In this document: piece after piece, positions 51,731-61,600 of the stretch
Layout of the letters: each line of letters opens with the position of its first letter
Position numbering within the stretch: position 1 is the first letter of the stretch
Assembly: GCF_947498805.1 (NCBI RefSeq)
Contig: NZ_CANMLT010000011.1
Location: forward strand, 49,333 to 113,332
Direction of reading: 5' to 3'
Source of the DNA: an uncultured Tenacibaculum sp.
Lineage (GTDB): Bacteria > Bacteroidota > Bacteroidia > Flavobacteriales > Flavobacteriaceae
Length of the DNA: 64,000 nucleotides
Position numbers and translations under genes: made by a program
Notes under the pieces: model-generated
What the model saw: the letters and a program-made list of their open reading frames with translations, nothing else
Databases searched by the model: none
What the model was told of the DNA's origin: nothing

Positions 51731-52434
51731 AAACCTTAAGATGTTTAATTGTTGATGATGAAGCTCCTGCAATACGATTGTTGGAATCATATGTAAAAAA
51801 AGTATCTTTTTTAGAGTTAGTTGGTTCCACAACAAATCCTATTGAAGCCATTAGTTTCATAGAAAAAGAAGATTTGGATTTGGTCTTTTTAGATATTCAA
51901 ATGCCAACAATTACTGGTATTCAACTTTCAAAAATTGTTAAAGATAAAATCAGTATTATTTTCACAACAGCATATCCACAATTTGCTTTGGAAAGTTATG
52001 AGCTCAATGCTGTTGATTATCTTTTAAAGCCTTTTGAATTTGAACGCTTTTACCAAGCTATTTTAAAAATTCAACCTACTCAAGAGACAAAGCCTATAAC
52101 TAATAGCGATAACTTTATCTTTATCAAAACTGATGGTAAAAATAATTTTGAAAAGGTATATACTAATGAAATTTTATACATTGAAAGTTTGAAAAACTAT
52201 GTTTCTATTCATCTAAATGATAATCAAATAATCACTTACAGTACGTTAAAGCATTTTGAAACAGAACTATCTTCAAAAAGCTTTGTAAAGATTCATAAAT
52301 CTTTTATTGTAGCCATTCAACATATTTCGAAGACAGATTCTCTTTCCGTTTATTTAACTAATGGAAAAAATTTACCAATTGGTGATACGTATAAAAAGCA
52401 GTTCTTTGAAAAAATTAACAAGCTAATTCTATAA
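51727..52434 (+). CDS. LytTR-family response regulator
   Basis: 235 residues. Receiver domain (1-115) with LIVDDEAP, phospho-acceptor Asp in DLVFLDIQMPTITGI, Thr-Ala in IIFTTAYPQFAL and Lys in LLKPFEFERF; C-terminal LytTR domain (130-235) with FIFIKTDGKNN, ILYIESLKNYVSIH and FVKIHKSFIVAI. Start overlaps the kinase stop (ATGA). Targets are unknown; the divergent DUF5694 pair is the nearest candidate, and the CATTCGGAAA boxes near the leader-peptide genes have LytTR-like spacing. Confidence 0.93.
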   Translation: MKTLRCLIVDDEAPAIRLLESYVKKVSFLELVGSTTNPIEAISFIEKEDLDLVFLDIQMPTITGIQLSKIVKDKISIIFTTAYPQFALESYELNAVDYLLKPFEFERFYQAILKIQPTQETKPITNSDNFIFIKTDGKNNFEKVYTNEILYIESLKNYVSIHLNDNQIITYSTLKHFETELSSKSFVKIHKSFIVAIQHISKTDSLSVYLTNGKNLPIGDTYKKQFFEKINKLIL

Positions 52435-52610
52435 AAGTTCTTTTTTCAATCAGTCTAGTGGTTTAAAACATAACGTTTTACTTCAATATTTAAATTTTTA
52501 GAGTCTAAAACAGCTTTATTCTTTTAAATATTTTTATACTTAATTAAGAAAATCTTTTTTTTGCACTCCTTAAGTATAACTCTACCAAACTATTAACTTT
52601 ATTTTTGCGA

Positions 52611-52787
52611 TTTATACAATTTTTTAACCCAAAAAATATGATTTCGGCACAATAATTGTTTTAACATTGTCTTAACAAAACATCTATACTATGATAAACT
52701 ATCTACTTTTAAGTTTACATTCTGGGGGAGAGTTGTTATGAAAAAAGAAAAACTAAAAACCGAAGCTGCTACTTCGGTTTTATTTTT
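52611..52787 (+). ncRNA. Candidate small RNA (orphan promoter-terminator pair)
   Basis: TATTTTTGC at 52600-52608 would start transcription near 52611; a strong terminator ends at about 52787, giving a transcript of roughly 175 nt with no convincing gene. Inference from the two signals only. Confidence 0.3.
52756..52787 (+). terminator. Intrinsic terminator not attached to a gene
   Basis: AAAACCGAAG, loop CTGCTA, CTTCGGTTTT then T-rich. 322 bp after the LytTR stop, too far to be its natural end unless the transcript is long. Confidence 0.85.
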
Positions 52788-52997
52788 ATCTACACCATTT
52801 AAAATACTATTATTAGACCCCAGATTTGATGTCTAAGAAGGTGAAAAAATCAGTTATTGTCTCCAAAACTTAAATATTTTGTTAAATTCTTTGAAAAGAA
52901 CCGTAAAAAAAGTATTTTCGGCTCTTATTTAAAGTATCATTACCCCAAAATATTAGATATTTTATTATATTTAATAAACCCTAAAAACCTACGTAAG

Positions 52998-54386
52998 ATG
53001 AAAAAATTAGCATTTCTAACTCTCTTAGGATTAGCTATTGTATCGTGTAAGGACGAAAAACCTGCTAAAGATTATTTAGTTCTTTCAGGAAAGATAGAAA
53101 ATCTTAAAAAGAGAAATCTAACACTAACTGGTTATAACTTTGAGAAAAGAATAAAATTCGATAGAAAAACTAGTTCTTTTGTTGACACTCTTAAAATCGA
53201 TAGAGATGGTTATTATAACCTTATCTATGATAAAAACAAAGTTTTAACGCTATACCTTTCAAAAACAGACGATACAGGAATTGTCTTTGATTCAAAAAAA
53301 TCGGATGTTGTTAATTTTGAAGGAAAAAATGCAAAAATTAACGCTTACTTTATTAAAAGAGCTAAAGTATATCCTGAAGTTTTTGAAAGTCCTCGTAAAC
53401 TTTATTCTTTAGAAGAAGCTGATTTCTTAGATAAAGTTGATGAGTATAAAGAGGCTTTAACCGAATTAACTATCGCAAGTGATTTACCAGCTGATTTCTT
53501 AAAAAGAGAAGTACAAAACATCGATAGTGAGTGTTTAAGAAACTTAAGCTTATATCAGAAAAACTATAGATTACTTTCTGGAGATAATGAATATATAGTT
53601 TCTGAAAACTTCCCTAACATATTAGATGAATTATCTTTTAATGAAACTGATAACTACATGGATTCTTTTTCTTATTCCAAGTTGATATCTGAAGAACTTC
53701 AGAAAAAGGCTAAGGAGAATAATAAAGAAGGTGAAGATTATTACTTAACTTATTTAGAAACTATTCAAACAGAAGTAACTGATAGTTTAATAAAGAATGA
53801 CTTATTATACAAGCGAGTTAAAAATGATATCACATATACTGAAAACTTAAAAGAGTACTACAATAAATTTATGGGGTACTCTACTAATAAAACCCATAAA
53901 GACGAAGTTTCCAAAGATTACAATTTATTAAAAACTGTAGCTAAAGGTAAACCAGCTCCTAAGTTTAAAGATTTTGTTAATTATGATGGAGGTAAAACTT
54001 CTTTAGATGATTTATTAGGAAAAGGAAAGTATTTATATATTGATGTTTGGGCTACTTGGTGTGGTTTCTGTAAGAGAGAGATTCCTTTATTAAAAAGGTT
54101 GGAGCAGGAATACCACGGTAGAAATATCGAATTTGTTAGTATTAGTGTTGATAAAGCAAATGATCTTGAAAAGTGGAAAGAAACAATTGTTAATAGAGAA
54201 ATGACAGGAGTTCAATTGTTCAGTGGACAAAGTCATCTTCGTTTACCGTGGGCACAGAACTTCTTAATTAAAGGATTACCTAAGTTTATTTTAATTGATC
54301 CTGATGGAAATATAGTTAGTTCAAACGCTCCATTCCCATCTCAAGGTGAAAAACTTATAGATATGTTTGATGATTTAGGAATCTAA
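52998..54386 (+). CDS. TlpA-like thioredoxin-fold lipoprotein
   Basis: 462 residues from ATG 52998; the frame is open 47 codons upstream, but the lipoprotein signal MKKLAFLTLLGLAIVSC (Cys17) begins here. N-terminal 310 residues are helical and beta segments of no known family, probably a substrate- or partner-binding part (DUF4369-like beginning YLVLSGKIENLKK). The C-terminal 140 residues form a redoxin domain with VWATWCGFCKREIPLLKRL, the CxxC being Cys-Gly-Phe-Cys, and KGLPKFILIDPDG with the cis-Pro. A periplasm-facing thiol-disulfide oxidoreductase, as common in Bacteroidota. Confidence 0.88.
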   Translation: MKKLAFLTLLGLAIVSCKDEKPAKDYLVLSGKIENLKKRNLTLTGYNFEKRIKFDRKTSSFVDTLKIDRDGYYNLIYDKNKVLTLYLSKTDDTGIVFDSKKSDVVNFEGKNAKINAYFIKRAKVYPEVFESPRKLYSLEEADFLDKVDEYKEALTELTIASDLPADFLKREVQNIDSECLRNLSLYQKNYRLLSGDNEYIVSENFPNILDELSFNETDNYMDSFSYSKLISEELQKKAKENNKEGEDYYLTYLETIQTEVTDSLIKNDLLYKRVKNDITYTENLKEYYNKFMGYSTNKTHKDEVSKDYNLLKTVAKGKPAPKFKDFVNYDGGKTSLDDLLGKGKYLYIDVWATWCGFCKREIPLLKRLEQEYHGRNIEFVSISVDKANDLEKWKETIVNREMTGVQLFSGQSHLRLPWAQNFLIKGLPKFILIDPDGNIVSSNAPFPSQGEKLIDMFDDLGI

Positions 54387-54404
54387 AACATTAAATATCT
54401 AAAT

Positions 54405-54450
54405 AAAATAAATAAGGCTCAAAGAAATTTCTTTGAGCCTTATTTATTTT
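54405..54450. terminator. 46-bp perfect palindrome, bidirectional terminator
   Basis: 23 bases followed directly by their exact reverse complement; inner core AAGGCTCAAAGAAA / TTTCTTTGAGCCTT. T-rich ends on both strands, between convergent genes ending at 54386 and 54486. Confidence 0.9.
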
Positions 54451-54485
54451 TAAAATTCTTTCCTGTAAAAAGCTTTTTAGCTTTT

Positions 54486-55352
54486 TTAAGGCTTCAATTG
54501 GTCCTCTTGAGCTAGTAGGCCAAAAAACTTATCTAAATTTGGTAAAATTACAATTTTAGTCCTTCTATTCCTTGCTCTATTCGCTCTTGAATTATTTTCT
54601 ACTAAAGGAACAGAACTTCCTCTACCTGAAGCGATTAACCTACTAGACTCCACTCCAAATTTCTTTTCCAATATTCTCACTATAGAAGTTGCTCGCTTAA
54701 CACTTAAATCCCAATTGTCTTGTAAAACTGGTGTATTAATACTGCGAGAATCCGTATGTCCTTCTATCATTACATCCATACTCGGTTCTGATTTGATAAC
54801 ATTAGCCAATTTTTCGATTAGCTTATAAGCACTTCTTTTTACTCTATAACTAGCTGTATTAAACAACATTTTATCCGATACAGAAATCATTACTACAGTT
54901 TCATCAATATTTATATTAATATCATCAGAGTTTTCTAATTCTGTAGTGTCAATAGATTTCTTCAAGTTATGTGCGATAGCAACATTCATAGAGTCTTTTA
55001 ACGTTTTAGCATTCTCCAATTCAGATGGATCCACCTTAGACAAGGTAGCCCTCATCTTTTTCTTCATAGAATTAGAAATTACTGTGTTTTCAACCATATC
55101 TAGCTTCACTTCATTTTCTTCTTCCAAAGAAGCATTTACATTTCTTAAAGAATTAATTTTCTTATTATAATCATCAACTCTGGATTCTATTTTAGCAAAC
55201 TTCGCTTCTAACTGTTCCTTCTCAAGAGTTGTTCTTTGCAAATTGCCTCTGGTATCATTATATCGCTGTTCTAGCTCGACATATTTCTTCTTTGAAACAC
55301 ATGAACTAGTTAATACAGCAAGTACTGCTAAAGGGAAAATTATTTTTTTCAT
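54486..55352 (-). CDS. OmpA family lipoprotein
   Basis: 288 residues. Lipobox VLTSSC (Cys18), a coiled-coil stretch (about 25-110) with SKKKYVELEQRYN and INSLRNVNASLEEE, then an OmpA C-terminal domain (about 165-280): DVMIEGHTDSRSIN, DNWDLSVKRATSIVRIL, VESSRLIASGRGSS and RRTKIVIL, the Asp and Arg that grip diaminopimelate. Anchors the outer membrane to peptidoglycan. Own transcript; a terminator separates it from the larger OmpA gene upstream. Confidence 0.92.
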   Translation of the reverse strand: MKKIIFPLAVLAVLTSSCVSKKKYVELEQRYNDTRGNLQRTTLEKEQLEAKFAKIESRVDDYNKKINSLRNVNASLEEENEVKLDMVENTVISNSMKKKMRATLSKVDPSELENAKTLKDSMNVAIAHNLKKSIDTTELENSDDININIDETVVMISVSDKMLFNTASYRVKRSAYKLIEKLANVIKSEPSMDVMIEGHTDSRSINTPVLQDNWDLSVKRATSIVRILEKKFGVESSRLIASGRGSSVPLVENNSRANRARNRRTKIVILPNLDKFFGLLAQEDQLKP

Positions 55353-55418
55353 GATATACTTTATACTTTTAATGTTTACTCTTATAACTTGTTCTCTTTG
55401 TTTTTATTATATATCCAT

Positions 55419-55448
55419 AAAAAAAGCTCCGTTAAAATAACGGAGCTC
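55419..55448 (-). terminator. Intrinsic terminator of the adhesin operon
   Basis: AGCTCCGTTA, loop AAA, TAACGGAGCT; on the minus strand followed by T7. 44 bp beyond the stop of the OmpA/PD40 gene. Confidence 0.9.
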
Positions 55449-55491
55449 AGACGCGTATTACTACGACTTGAATTTAAGGGGAAACTTAAAA

Positions 55492-57627
55492 TTATAACTT
55501 CATCTGATTGAGTGTTTTATCCTCAGTACAATCTTCTTCTTCTTTTAAACATTTGTTATTACCTCTATTATCTGTCTTTTTAAAGTTCTTTCTTAAAAAC
55601 TGTAAGAAATTATTTCTTCTAGATACTCGTTTCTGCACTTTAATTTTTTCAGCTTGCTGACGTGCTTTGATATTTTCTCCTCCTTTTACAATATAGAAAT
55701 AAGAACGTCTATTCTTTTGATGGTCTGCATCAGAACACTTTTTATTAGAGTCATCGCAATCATTTAATAACTGATCTTCTCCATAACCAATCGCACTTTC
55801 AATTCTATCTTTAGAAATCCCTCTAGAAGCTATATAATCACGTGTTGCCTTAGCTCTTCTATCTGATAACTTTCTATTATAATCTTTTCCTCCTCTACTA
55901 TCAGTATGCGATTCTATTTTAATAACTACACCTGGGTGATTCGTCATTACCGTAACAATATTCTCCAATTCATATTGTGCATCATCTCTAATTAAAGCAC
56001 GGTTATAATCAAAATAAATAGGATTAATAACTATTTGATTTCCTATAATCAATGGTGTAAGAGTAACATTCTTTTTAACTTTTCCCCCTCTATTAGCTCC
56101 TACAGAAACTGATGTTTTATTTGATCTATGGTCGAACTTACTTACTTGAACCGTATATTTACCACCACACAAAACTTCATTAAAAACATATGATCCGTCT
56201 AAATTTGAGACTGTTTCTTTTAACACCTCTCCATTAGCTCCAACTAACTTAACAACTGCTCCATCAATTAAATCATTTGTTTTAGAATTTGAAATAACTC
56301 CATTTATCTCTTGATAACAAATAGGTGGGTCTGCATATATAAAAAAGCTGTAGATATCGTCATCTCCTTTTCCTTGTTTTCTATTTGATGAGAAAAAACC
56401 TTTCTTTCCTTCTTCAGCTATAAAGAACGAAAAATCATCTCTTTTACTATTAAATGGATATCCTAAATTTTTCGCTGTAGAGAATGTTTTGTCCTCTCTT
56501 ATTTTAGATTGAAAAATATCCAATAAGCCCAATCCTAAATGTCCATCTGATGAAAAGTATAATGTATTGTCCGCGCCAACAAAAGGGAACATCTCTCTAC
56601 CCGATGTATTAATTTTATCGCCTAAATTCTCTGGTACTCCATAAGCCCCATCTTCATCTATGGTAACGCTATAAATATCAGTGGCTCCTTTTCCTCCTGG
56701 CATATTGGAAACAAAATACAAGGTTTTCTCATCGGTACTTAATGCTGGATGTCCCACAGAAAACTCATCGCTGTTAAAAGGTAATTCTGTAACATTGATC
56801 CAATAACCATTCACAAAATCTGCCTTATAAATTTTTAAGTTTGAAGTATTCTTTTTGTCTTTTCCAATTTTCTTACCATTGGAGTTATTTCTAGTGAAAT
56901 AAATAGTCTTTCCATCTTTCGTAAACACCGGTGTCGATTCATGTAAATCTGTAGTAATTGGAGCTTCAAAAAGCTCTTGATTTACTAATCTTAAAATGGT
57001 ATCTTTTTTACTTTCCTCTAATGTAGTTATATCTTCATCAGATTTATAAATATTTAAAAAAGGCTGGTTATTCCATTTATAGATTCTTTCTCTCTTAGTG
57101 TTTTTAGGTAAAGCTGATGTAAAATACACTTTCCCGTTTAATAAAAAACCTCCAAAATCAGACAATGGCGTATTTATTCCAAGGTTTCTTACACTAATTC
57201 TCTTTTCCTTATCTTCTGAAATATCTAATAGGTAATCTTCATTTTCAAGTTCGTCACTCAAATTACCATATGCTCCTTTTGAAGCGTAAATCTGAAGGAT
57301 AGAGTCTGATTTTTTATACCTTCCATTACTTCTTAAAACTTGTGCATATTTAAATAAATAGTAATTATCTATTTCTTCAAAATTTTGCACTAGTTTCTCA
57401 TACCACTTCTCTGCTTGCTCCGTGTCTGCATTATTATAATAAGAATCAGCTAGTCTTGATAGTACATGCTTAGAACTATCTCCTTTTTGAAGTACAAGCG
57501 CCTCATAAATTTTTGCAGATTCTACAAATGAAAACTCATCAAAATAGCGATCTGCTACTCTTAAACTTTGACCAAAAACATTTCCCCCTACTATTAATAA
57601 TAGTATAGGCCATAACCTAATATTCAT
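55492..57627 (-). CDS. OmpA family protein with TPR, PD40 and carboxypeptidase-regulatory domains
   Basis: 711 residues with a signal peptide (ending GNVFGQ, residue 20). Order: tetratricopeptide-like part (25-130; FSFVESAKIYEALVL, SYYNNADTEQAEKWYEKL), PD40/WD40-like beta-propeller (200-430; HESTPVFTKDGKTIYFTRN, GHPALSTDEKTLYFVSN, MFPFVGADNTLYFSSDGH), a CarboxypepD_reg-like strand unit (440-520; INGVISNSKTNDLIDGAVV), and an OmpA domain (540-655; IKIESHTDSRGGKDYNRKLS). Typical third partner of a PorP/SprF protein and a T9SS adhesin, linking them to peptidoglycan. Shares an operon with both. Confidence 0.93.
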   Translation of the reverse strand: MNIRLWPILLLIVGGNVFGQSLRVADRYFDEFSFVESAKIYEALVLQKGDSSKHVLSRLADSYYNNADTEQAEKWYEKLVQNFEEIDNYYLFKYAQVLRSNGRYKKSDSILQIYASKGAYGNLSDELENEDYLLDISEDKEKRISVRNLGINTPLSDFGGFLLNGKVYFTSALPKNTKRERIYKWNNQPFLNIYKSDEDITTLEESKKDTILRLVNQELFEAPITTDLHESTPVFTKDGKTIYFTRNNSNGKKIGKDKKNTSNLKIYKADFVNGYWINVTELPFNSDEFSVGHPALSTDEKTLYFVSNMPGGKGATDIYSVTIDEDGAYGVPENLGDKINTSGREMFPFVGADNTLYFSSDGHLGLGLLDIFQSKIREDKTFSTAKNLGYPFNSKRDDFSFFIAEEGKKGFFSSNRKQGKGDDDIYSFFIYADPPICYQEINGVISNSKTNDLIDGAVVKLVGANGEVLKETVSNLDGSYVFNEVLCGGKYTVQVSKFDHRSNKTSVSVGANRGGKVKKNVTLTPLIIGNQIVINPIYFDYNRALIRDDAQYELENIVTVMTNHPGVVIKIESHTDSRGGKDYNRKLSDRRAKATRDYIASRGISKDRIESAIGYGEDQLLNDCDDSNKKCSDADHQKNRRSYFYIVKGGENIKARQQAEKIKVQKRVSRRNNFLQFLRKNFKKTDNRGNNKCLKEEEDCTEDKTLNQMKL

Positions 57628-57681
57628 ACCCTTTAATATAAATTTAAAAAAAATGGGGGGATTAAATAATTTATTTTCTCC

Positions 57682-58626
57682 TTAGAAAAATCTCGGAGAC
57701 CTATATTTTATTTCTTTAAATATTTCGTATCGTAACATAATTTCATGCGTCCCAGAATTTACTACGTTATAATTTGAAGTAGTTAAATCATACGCATATC
57801 CTAATAGTAATGAGTCGGAAACTTGGAATCCTAATAATGCACTTATAGAATCATCCCATCTCCAACCTACACCTACTCTAAAGCGTTCACTAAACAGTAA
57901 ATTAGCAGAGACATCTATCGATAGAGGGGCTCCAGAAACTCCTTTTACTAAAACTGCTGGCTTAAACTTTAAATCTTCGTTCAAATCGAATACATAACCC
58001 GATATAAGGAAAAAGTGCATTCTTTCTAATGCTACTTCTCCACTTGGTAAATCATTATCATAATGCTCTGTTCTTATAATATTTGGTACAGATAAACCAA
58101 TATACCATTGAGGCTCGTGATAATACAACCCGGCTCCTATTGTTGGTAATACCCTATTAACTGGAGGAAACGTTTCAGGATTTGTAGTGGTTCCTTTAGA
58201 CCAGTCTATATTTAACCATCTTCCTCCTAAACGTAAACCAAAAGCCAAATTACCTTGTTGTCCTGTTTCTATAGTATAAGACACATTTGCATCTAAATAA
58301 ATCTCATGTGAAGGTCCAATTTTATCATTGACCAAATTTACTCCAAGTCCTAAACCGGTATATCCTAAAGGAGTATCATAACTTAAATTTTGAGTATCTG
58401 GTGCTCCTTCAAAACCTACCCATTGTGTTCTCCCTAGAGCAGATATTACAGTATGCCCTCTAGATCCAGCATAAGCGGGATTTACAGACATTGTATTAAA
58501 CATGTATTGTGTATACTGCGGATCTTGTTGTGCATAGGTATTTGAATTAATACAAATACCTATGACACTTAATAAGAATATACTTAATAATGATTTCATT
58601 CTAACTGAACTTTTATTCATAACCAT
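57682..58626 (-). CDS. PorP/SprF family type IX secretion-associated membrane protein
   Basis: 314 residues with a signal peptide (cleavage near NTYAQ, residue 33). The mature start QDPQYTQYMFNTMSVNPAYA is the unmistakable PorP/SprF mark, followed by AGSRGHTVISALGRTQWVGF, and barrel strands ending EIMLRYEIF. Outer-membrane 14-strand-type barrel which, for SprF, is needed to present a specific giant adhesin. Here it lies 2 bp after the giant adhesin gene, so it is surely its dedicated partner. Two later in-frame Met codons are possible starts. Confidence 0.94.
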   Translation of the reverse strand: MVMNKSSVRMKSLLSIFLLSVIGICINSNTYAQQDPQYTQYMFNTMSVNPAYAGSRGHTVISALGRTQWVGFEGAPDTQNLSYDTPLGYTGLGLGVNLVNDKIGPSHEIYLDANVSYTIETGQQGNLAFGLRLGGRWLNIDWSKGTTTNPETFPPVNRVLPTIGAGLYYHEPQWYIGLSVPNIIRTEHYDNDLPSGEVALERMHFFLISGYVFDLNEDLKFKPAVLVKGVSGAPLSIDVSANLLFSERFRVGVGWRWDDSISALLGFQVSDSLLLGYAYDLTTSNYNVVNSGTHEIMLRYEIFKEIKYRSPRFF

Positions 58627-58628
58627 TT

Positions 58629-61600
58629 TTACCTATTGATATAAATCCAACCTCTTCTTAACTTAGATCCGTTTCCTAAATCTAATATATAGAAATATGT
58701 TCCAACCGGCAATTTCTCATCTACATTTATATTCACTCTTCCGTTTGAAATACCTTCAAATCTCTTATCAGCTTCAATGTTAGAGTATCCTTTCATCTTG
58801 AATACTACGTTACCCCAACGGTTGAAGATTTCTATACTATTATTTCTAAACTCTGGACTATCGATACAAGGAATGTATAAGAACTGATTCGTTGAATCTC
58901 CATTAGGACTAATGATGTAGTTCTCATTTTTAATACAACCTTCATCAGCTGCATCTCCAAATCCATCTAATCCATCAACACTATCAGCAATACCATCTCC
59001 ATCACTATCTGTTCCACTATCATCAACAGTTCCAGAACCTCCACTATCTGGATCAGTAGGATCAGTATCATTTACATCTGTATTTCCGGTATCTCCAAAA
59101 TTAGATACATCATCATCTACTTCATCTAAAATACCATCTCCATCGCTGTCAGCTCCATCAACAACACCATTTCCATCTGGATCGTCATTACCACCTTCTT
59201 CAATATCATTGATACCATCATCATCACTATCTAAATCTAAATAATCTGGTGTACCATCATTATCACTGTCAGTGTTATCAGGTTCTCCTCCTGGGCCTTC
59301 TCCAAATCCATCGAAAGGATCTACACTATCAGCAATACCATCTCCATCACTATCAGCTCCATCTGCAATACCATCATTATTTGCATCTACATTTTCATCT
59401 TCAATAACGTCATTAATTCCATCATTGTCACTATCTAAATCAAGGTAATCAGGTGTACCATCATTATCTGTATCTGGCTCTTCATTCGCATCTACCGACG
59501 CATCTGCTTGTCCATCTCCATCTAAATCATCTCCAGCTGTACCATCATTAGAATCAATAACTCCGTCTCCATTTACATCTAAATCACCATTTCCTCCTTC
59601 GTCTACATCTAAAATTCCATCATTATCGCTATCTAAATCTAAATTGTTTGGAATACCGTCATTATCTGTATCTCCAGTTCCTTCTTCCGCATCTGGAATA
59701 CCGTCATTATCGTCATCTAAATCATCTTCATCAGCAACTCCATCTCCATCAGTATCTGTAATAATTACTAATTCATCTATTGTTACATCTGAACTCATAT
59801 TACCTAATCCATTAGTAGCTTCTACCGAAACATCATACGTTCCTACTGGAATTTCATTTCCTGCTGGAATGTTTAATGTCCATGTACCATCTCCATTATC
59901 TACTAAGTTTCCGTCTCCTTCTGTATATGTTACTCCGTTTACTGTTACCGTAATCGTATCTGCTGAATCGGCAGTTCCTGTGATTACTGGTGTAGTATCG
60001 TTAGTAACTTGACTATCTACAGTTGGTACTGTTGGTGTCGAAGTATCAATTACTAATTCATCTGTGGTTACATCCGAACTTGTATTACCTGCTGCATCCG
60101 TAGCGGTTACTGATACATCATATGTCCCATCTGGAATTGCGTTTCCTGCTGGAATGTTTAATGTCCATGTACCATCTCCATTATCTACTAAGTTTCCGTC
60201 TCCTTCTGTATATGTTACTCCGTTTACTGTTACTGTAATCGTATCTGCTGAATCGGCAGTTCCTGTGATTACTGGTGTAGTATCGTTAGTAACTTGACTG
60301 TTTACTGTAGGTACTGTTGGTGCTGTAGTATCGATTACTAATTCATCTGTAGTTACATCTGAACTTGTATTGCCTGCTGCATCAGTAGCGGTTACTGATA
60401 CATCATACGTTCCTTCTGGAATTGCGTTTCCTGCTGGAATATTTAATGTCCATGTACCATCTCCATTATCTACTAAGTTTCCGTCTCCTTCTGTATATGT
60501 TACTCCGTTTACTGTTACCGTAATCGTATCTGCTGAATCAGCTGTTCCTGTGATTACTGGTGTAGTATCATTAGTAACTTGACTGTTTACTGTAGGTACT
60601 GTTGGTGCAGTAGTATCGATTACTAATTCATCTGTAGTTACATCTGAACTTGTATTACCTGCTGCATCAGTAGCGGTTACTGATACATCATAAGTCCCTT
60701 CTGGAATTGCGTTTCCTGCTGGAATATTTAATGTCCATGTACCATCTCCGTTATCTACTAAGTTTCCGTCTCCTTCTGTATATGTTACTCCGTTTACTGT
60801 TACCGTAATCGTATCTGCTGAATCAGCTGTTCCTGTGATTACTGGTGTAGTATCATTAGTAACTTGACTGTTTACTGTAGGTACTGTTGGTGCAGTAGTA
60901 TCAATTACTAATTCATCTGTAGTTACATCTGAACTTGTATTGCCTGCTGCATCCGTAGCAGTTACTGATACATCATAAGTTCCTTCTGGAATTGCGTTTC
61001 CTGCTGGAATATTTAATGTCCATGTACCATCTCCATTATCTACTAAGTTTCCATCTCCTTCTGTATATGTTACTCCGTTTACTGTTACCGTAATCGTATC
61101 TGCTGAATCGGCAGTTCCTGTGATTACTGGTGTAGTATCATTAGTAACTTGACTGTTTACTGTAGGTACTGTTGGTGCAGTAGTATCGATTACTAATTCA
61201 TCTGTAGTTACATCTGAACTTGTATTACCTGCTGCATCCGTAGCAGTTACTGATACATCATAAGTTCCTTCTGGAATTGCGTTTCCTGCTGGAATGTTTA
61301 ATGTCCATGTACCATCTCCATTATCTACTAAATTTCCATCTCCTTCTGTATATGTTACTCCGTTTACTGTTACCGTAATCGTATCTGCTGAATCGGCAGT
61401 TCCTGTGATTACTGGTGTAGTATCATTAGTAACTTGACTGTTTACTGTAGGTACTGTTGGTGCAGTAGTATCGATTACTAATTCATCTGTAGTTACATCT
61501 GAACTTGTATTACCTGCTGCATCCGTAGCAGTTACTGATACATCATACGTTCCTTCTGGAATTGCGTTTCCTGCTGGAATGTTTAATGTCCATGTACCAT

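Larger units (their letters stand above)
52435..52997 (+). other. 563-bp intergenic region
   Basis: No long reading frame. Contains TATTTTTG at 52600-52607, a terminator at 52756-52787, and a 32-codon ATG frame (52738-52836) starting MKKEKLKTEAATSV after a GGGGGAGAG stretch, which runs through the terminator and is thus doubtful. The last 160 bp form the leader of the TlpA-like gene. Confidence 0.5.

Noticed and set aside
52738..52836. 32-codon small protein gene MKKEKLKTEAATSV...
   Set aside because: It runs through a perfect terminator hairpin, so the frame is most likely fortuitous; kept only as a note in the intergenic entry.
59644..60582. Open reading frames on the plus strand inside the 285-bp repeats
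   Set aside because: They are repeated antisense shadows of the adhesin frame, low in complexity, with no start signals of their own.
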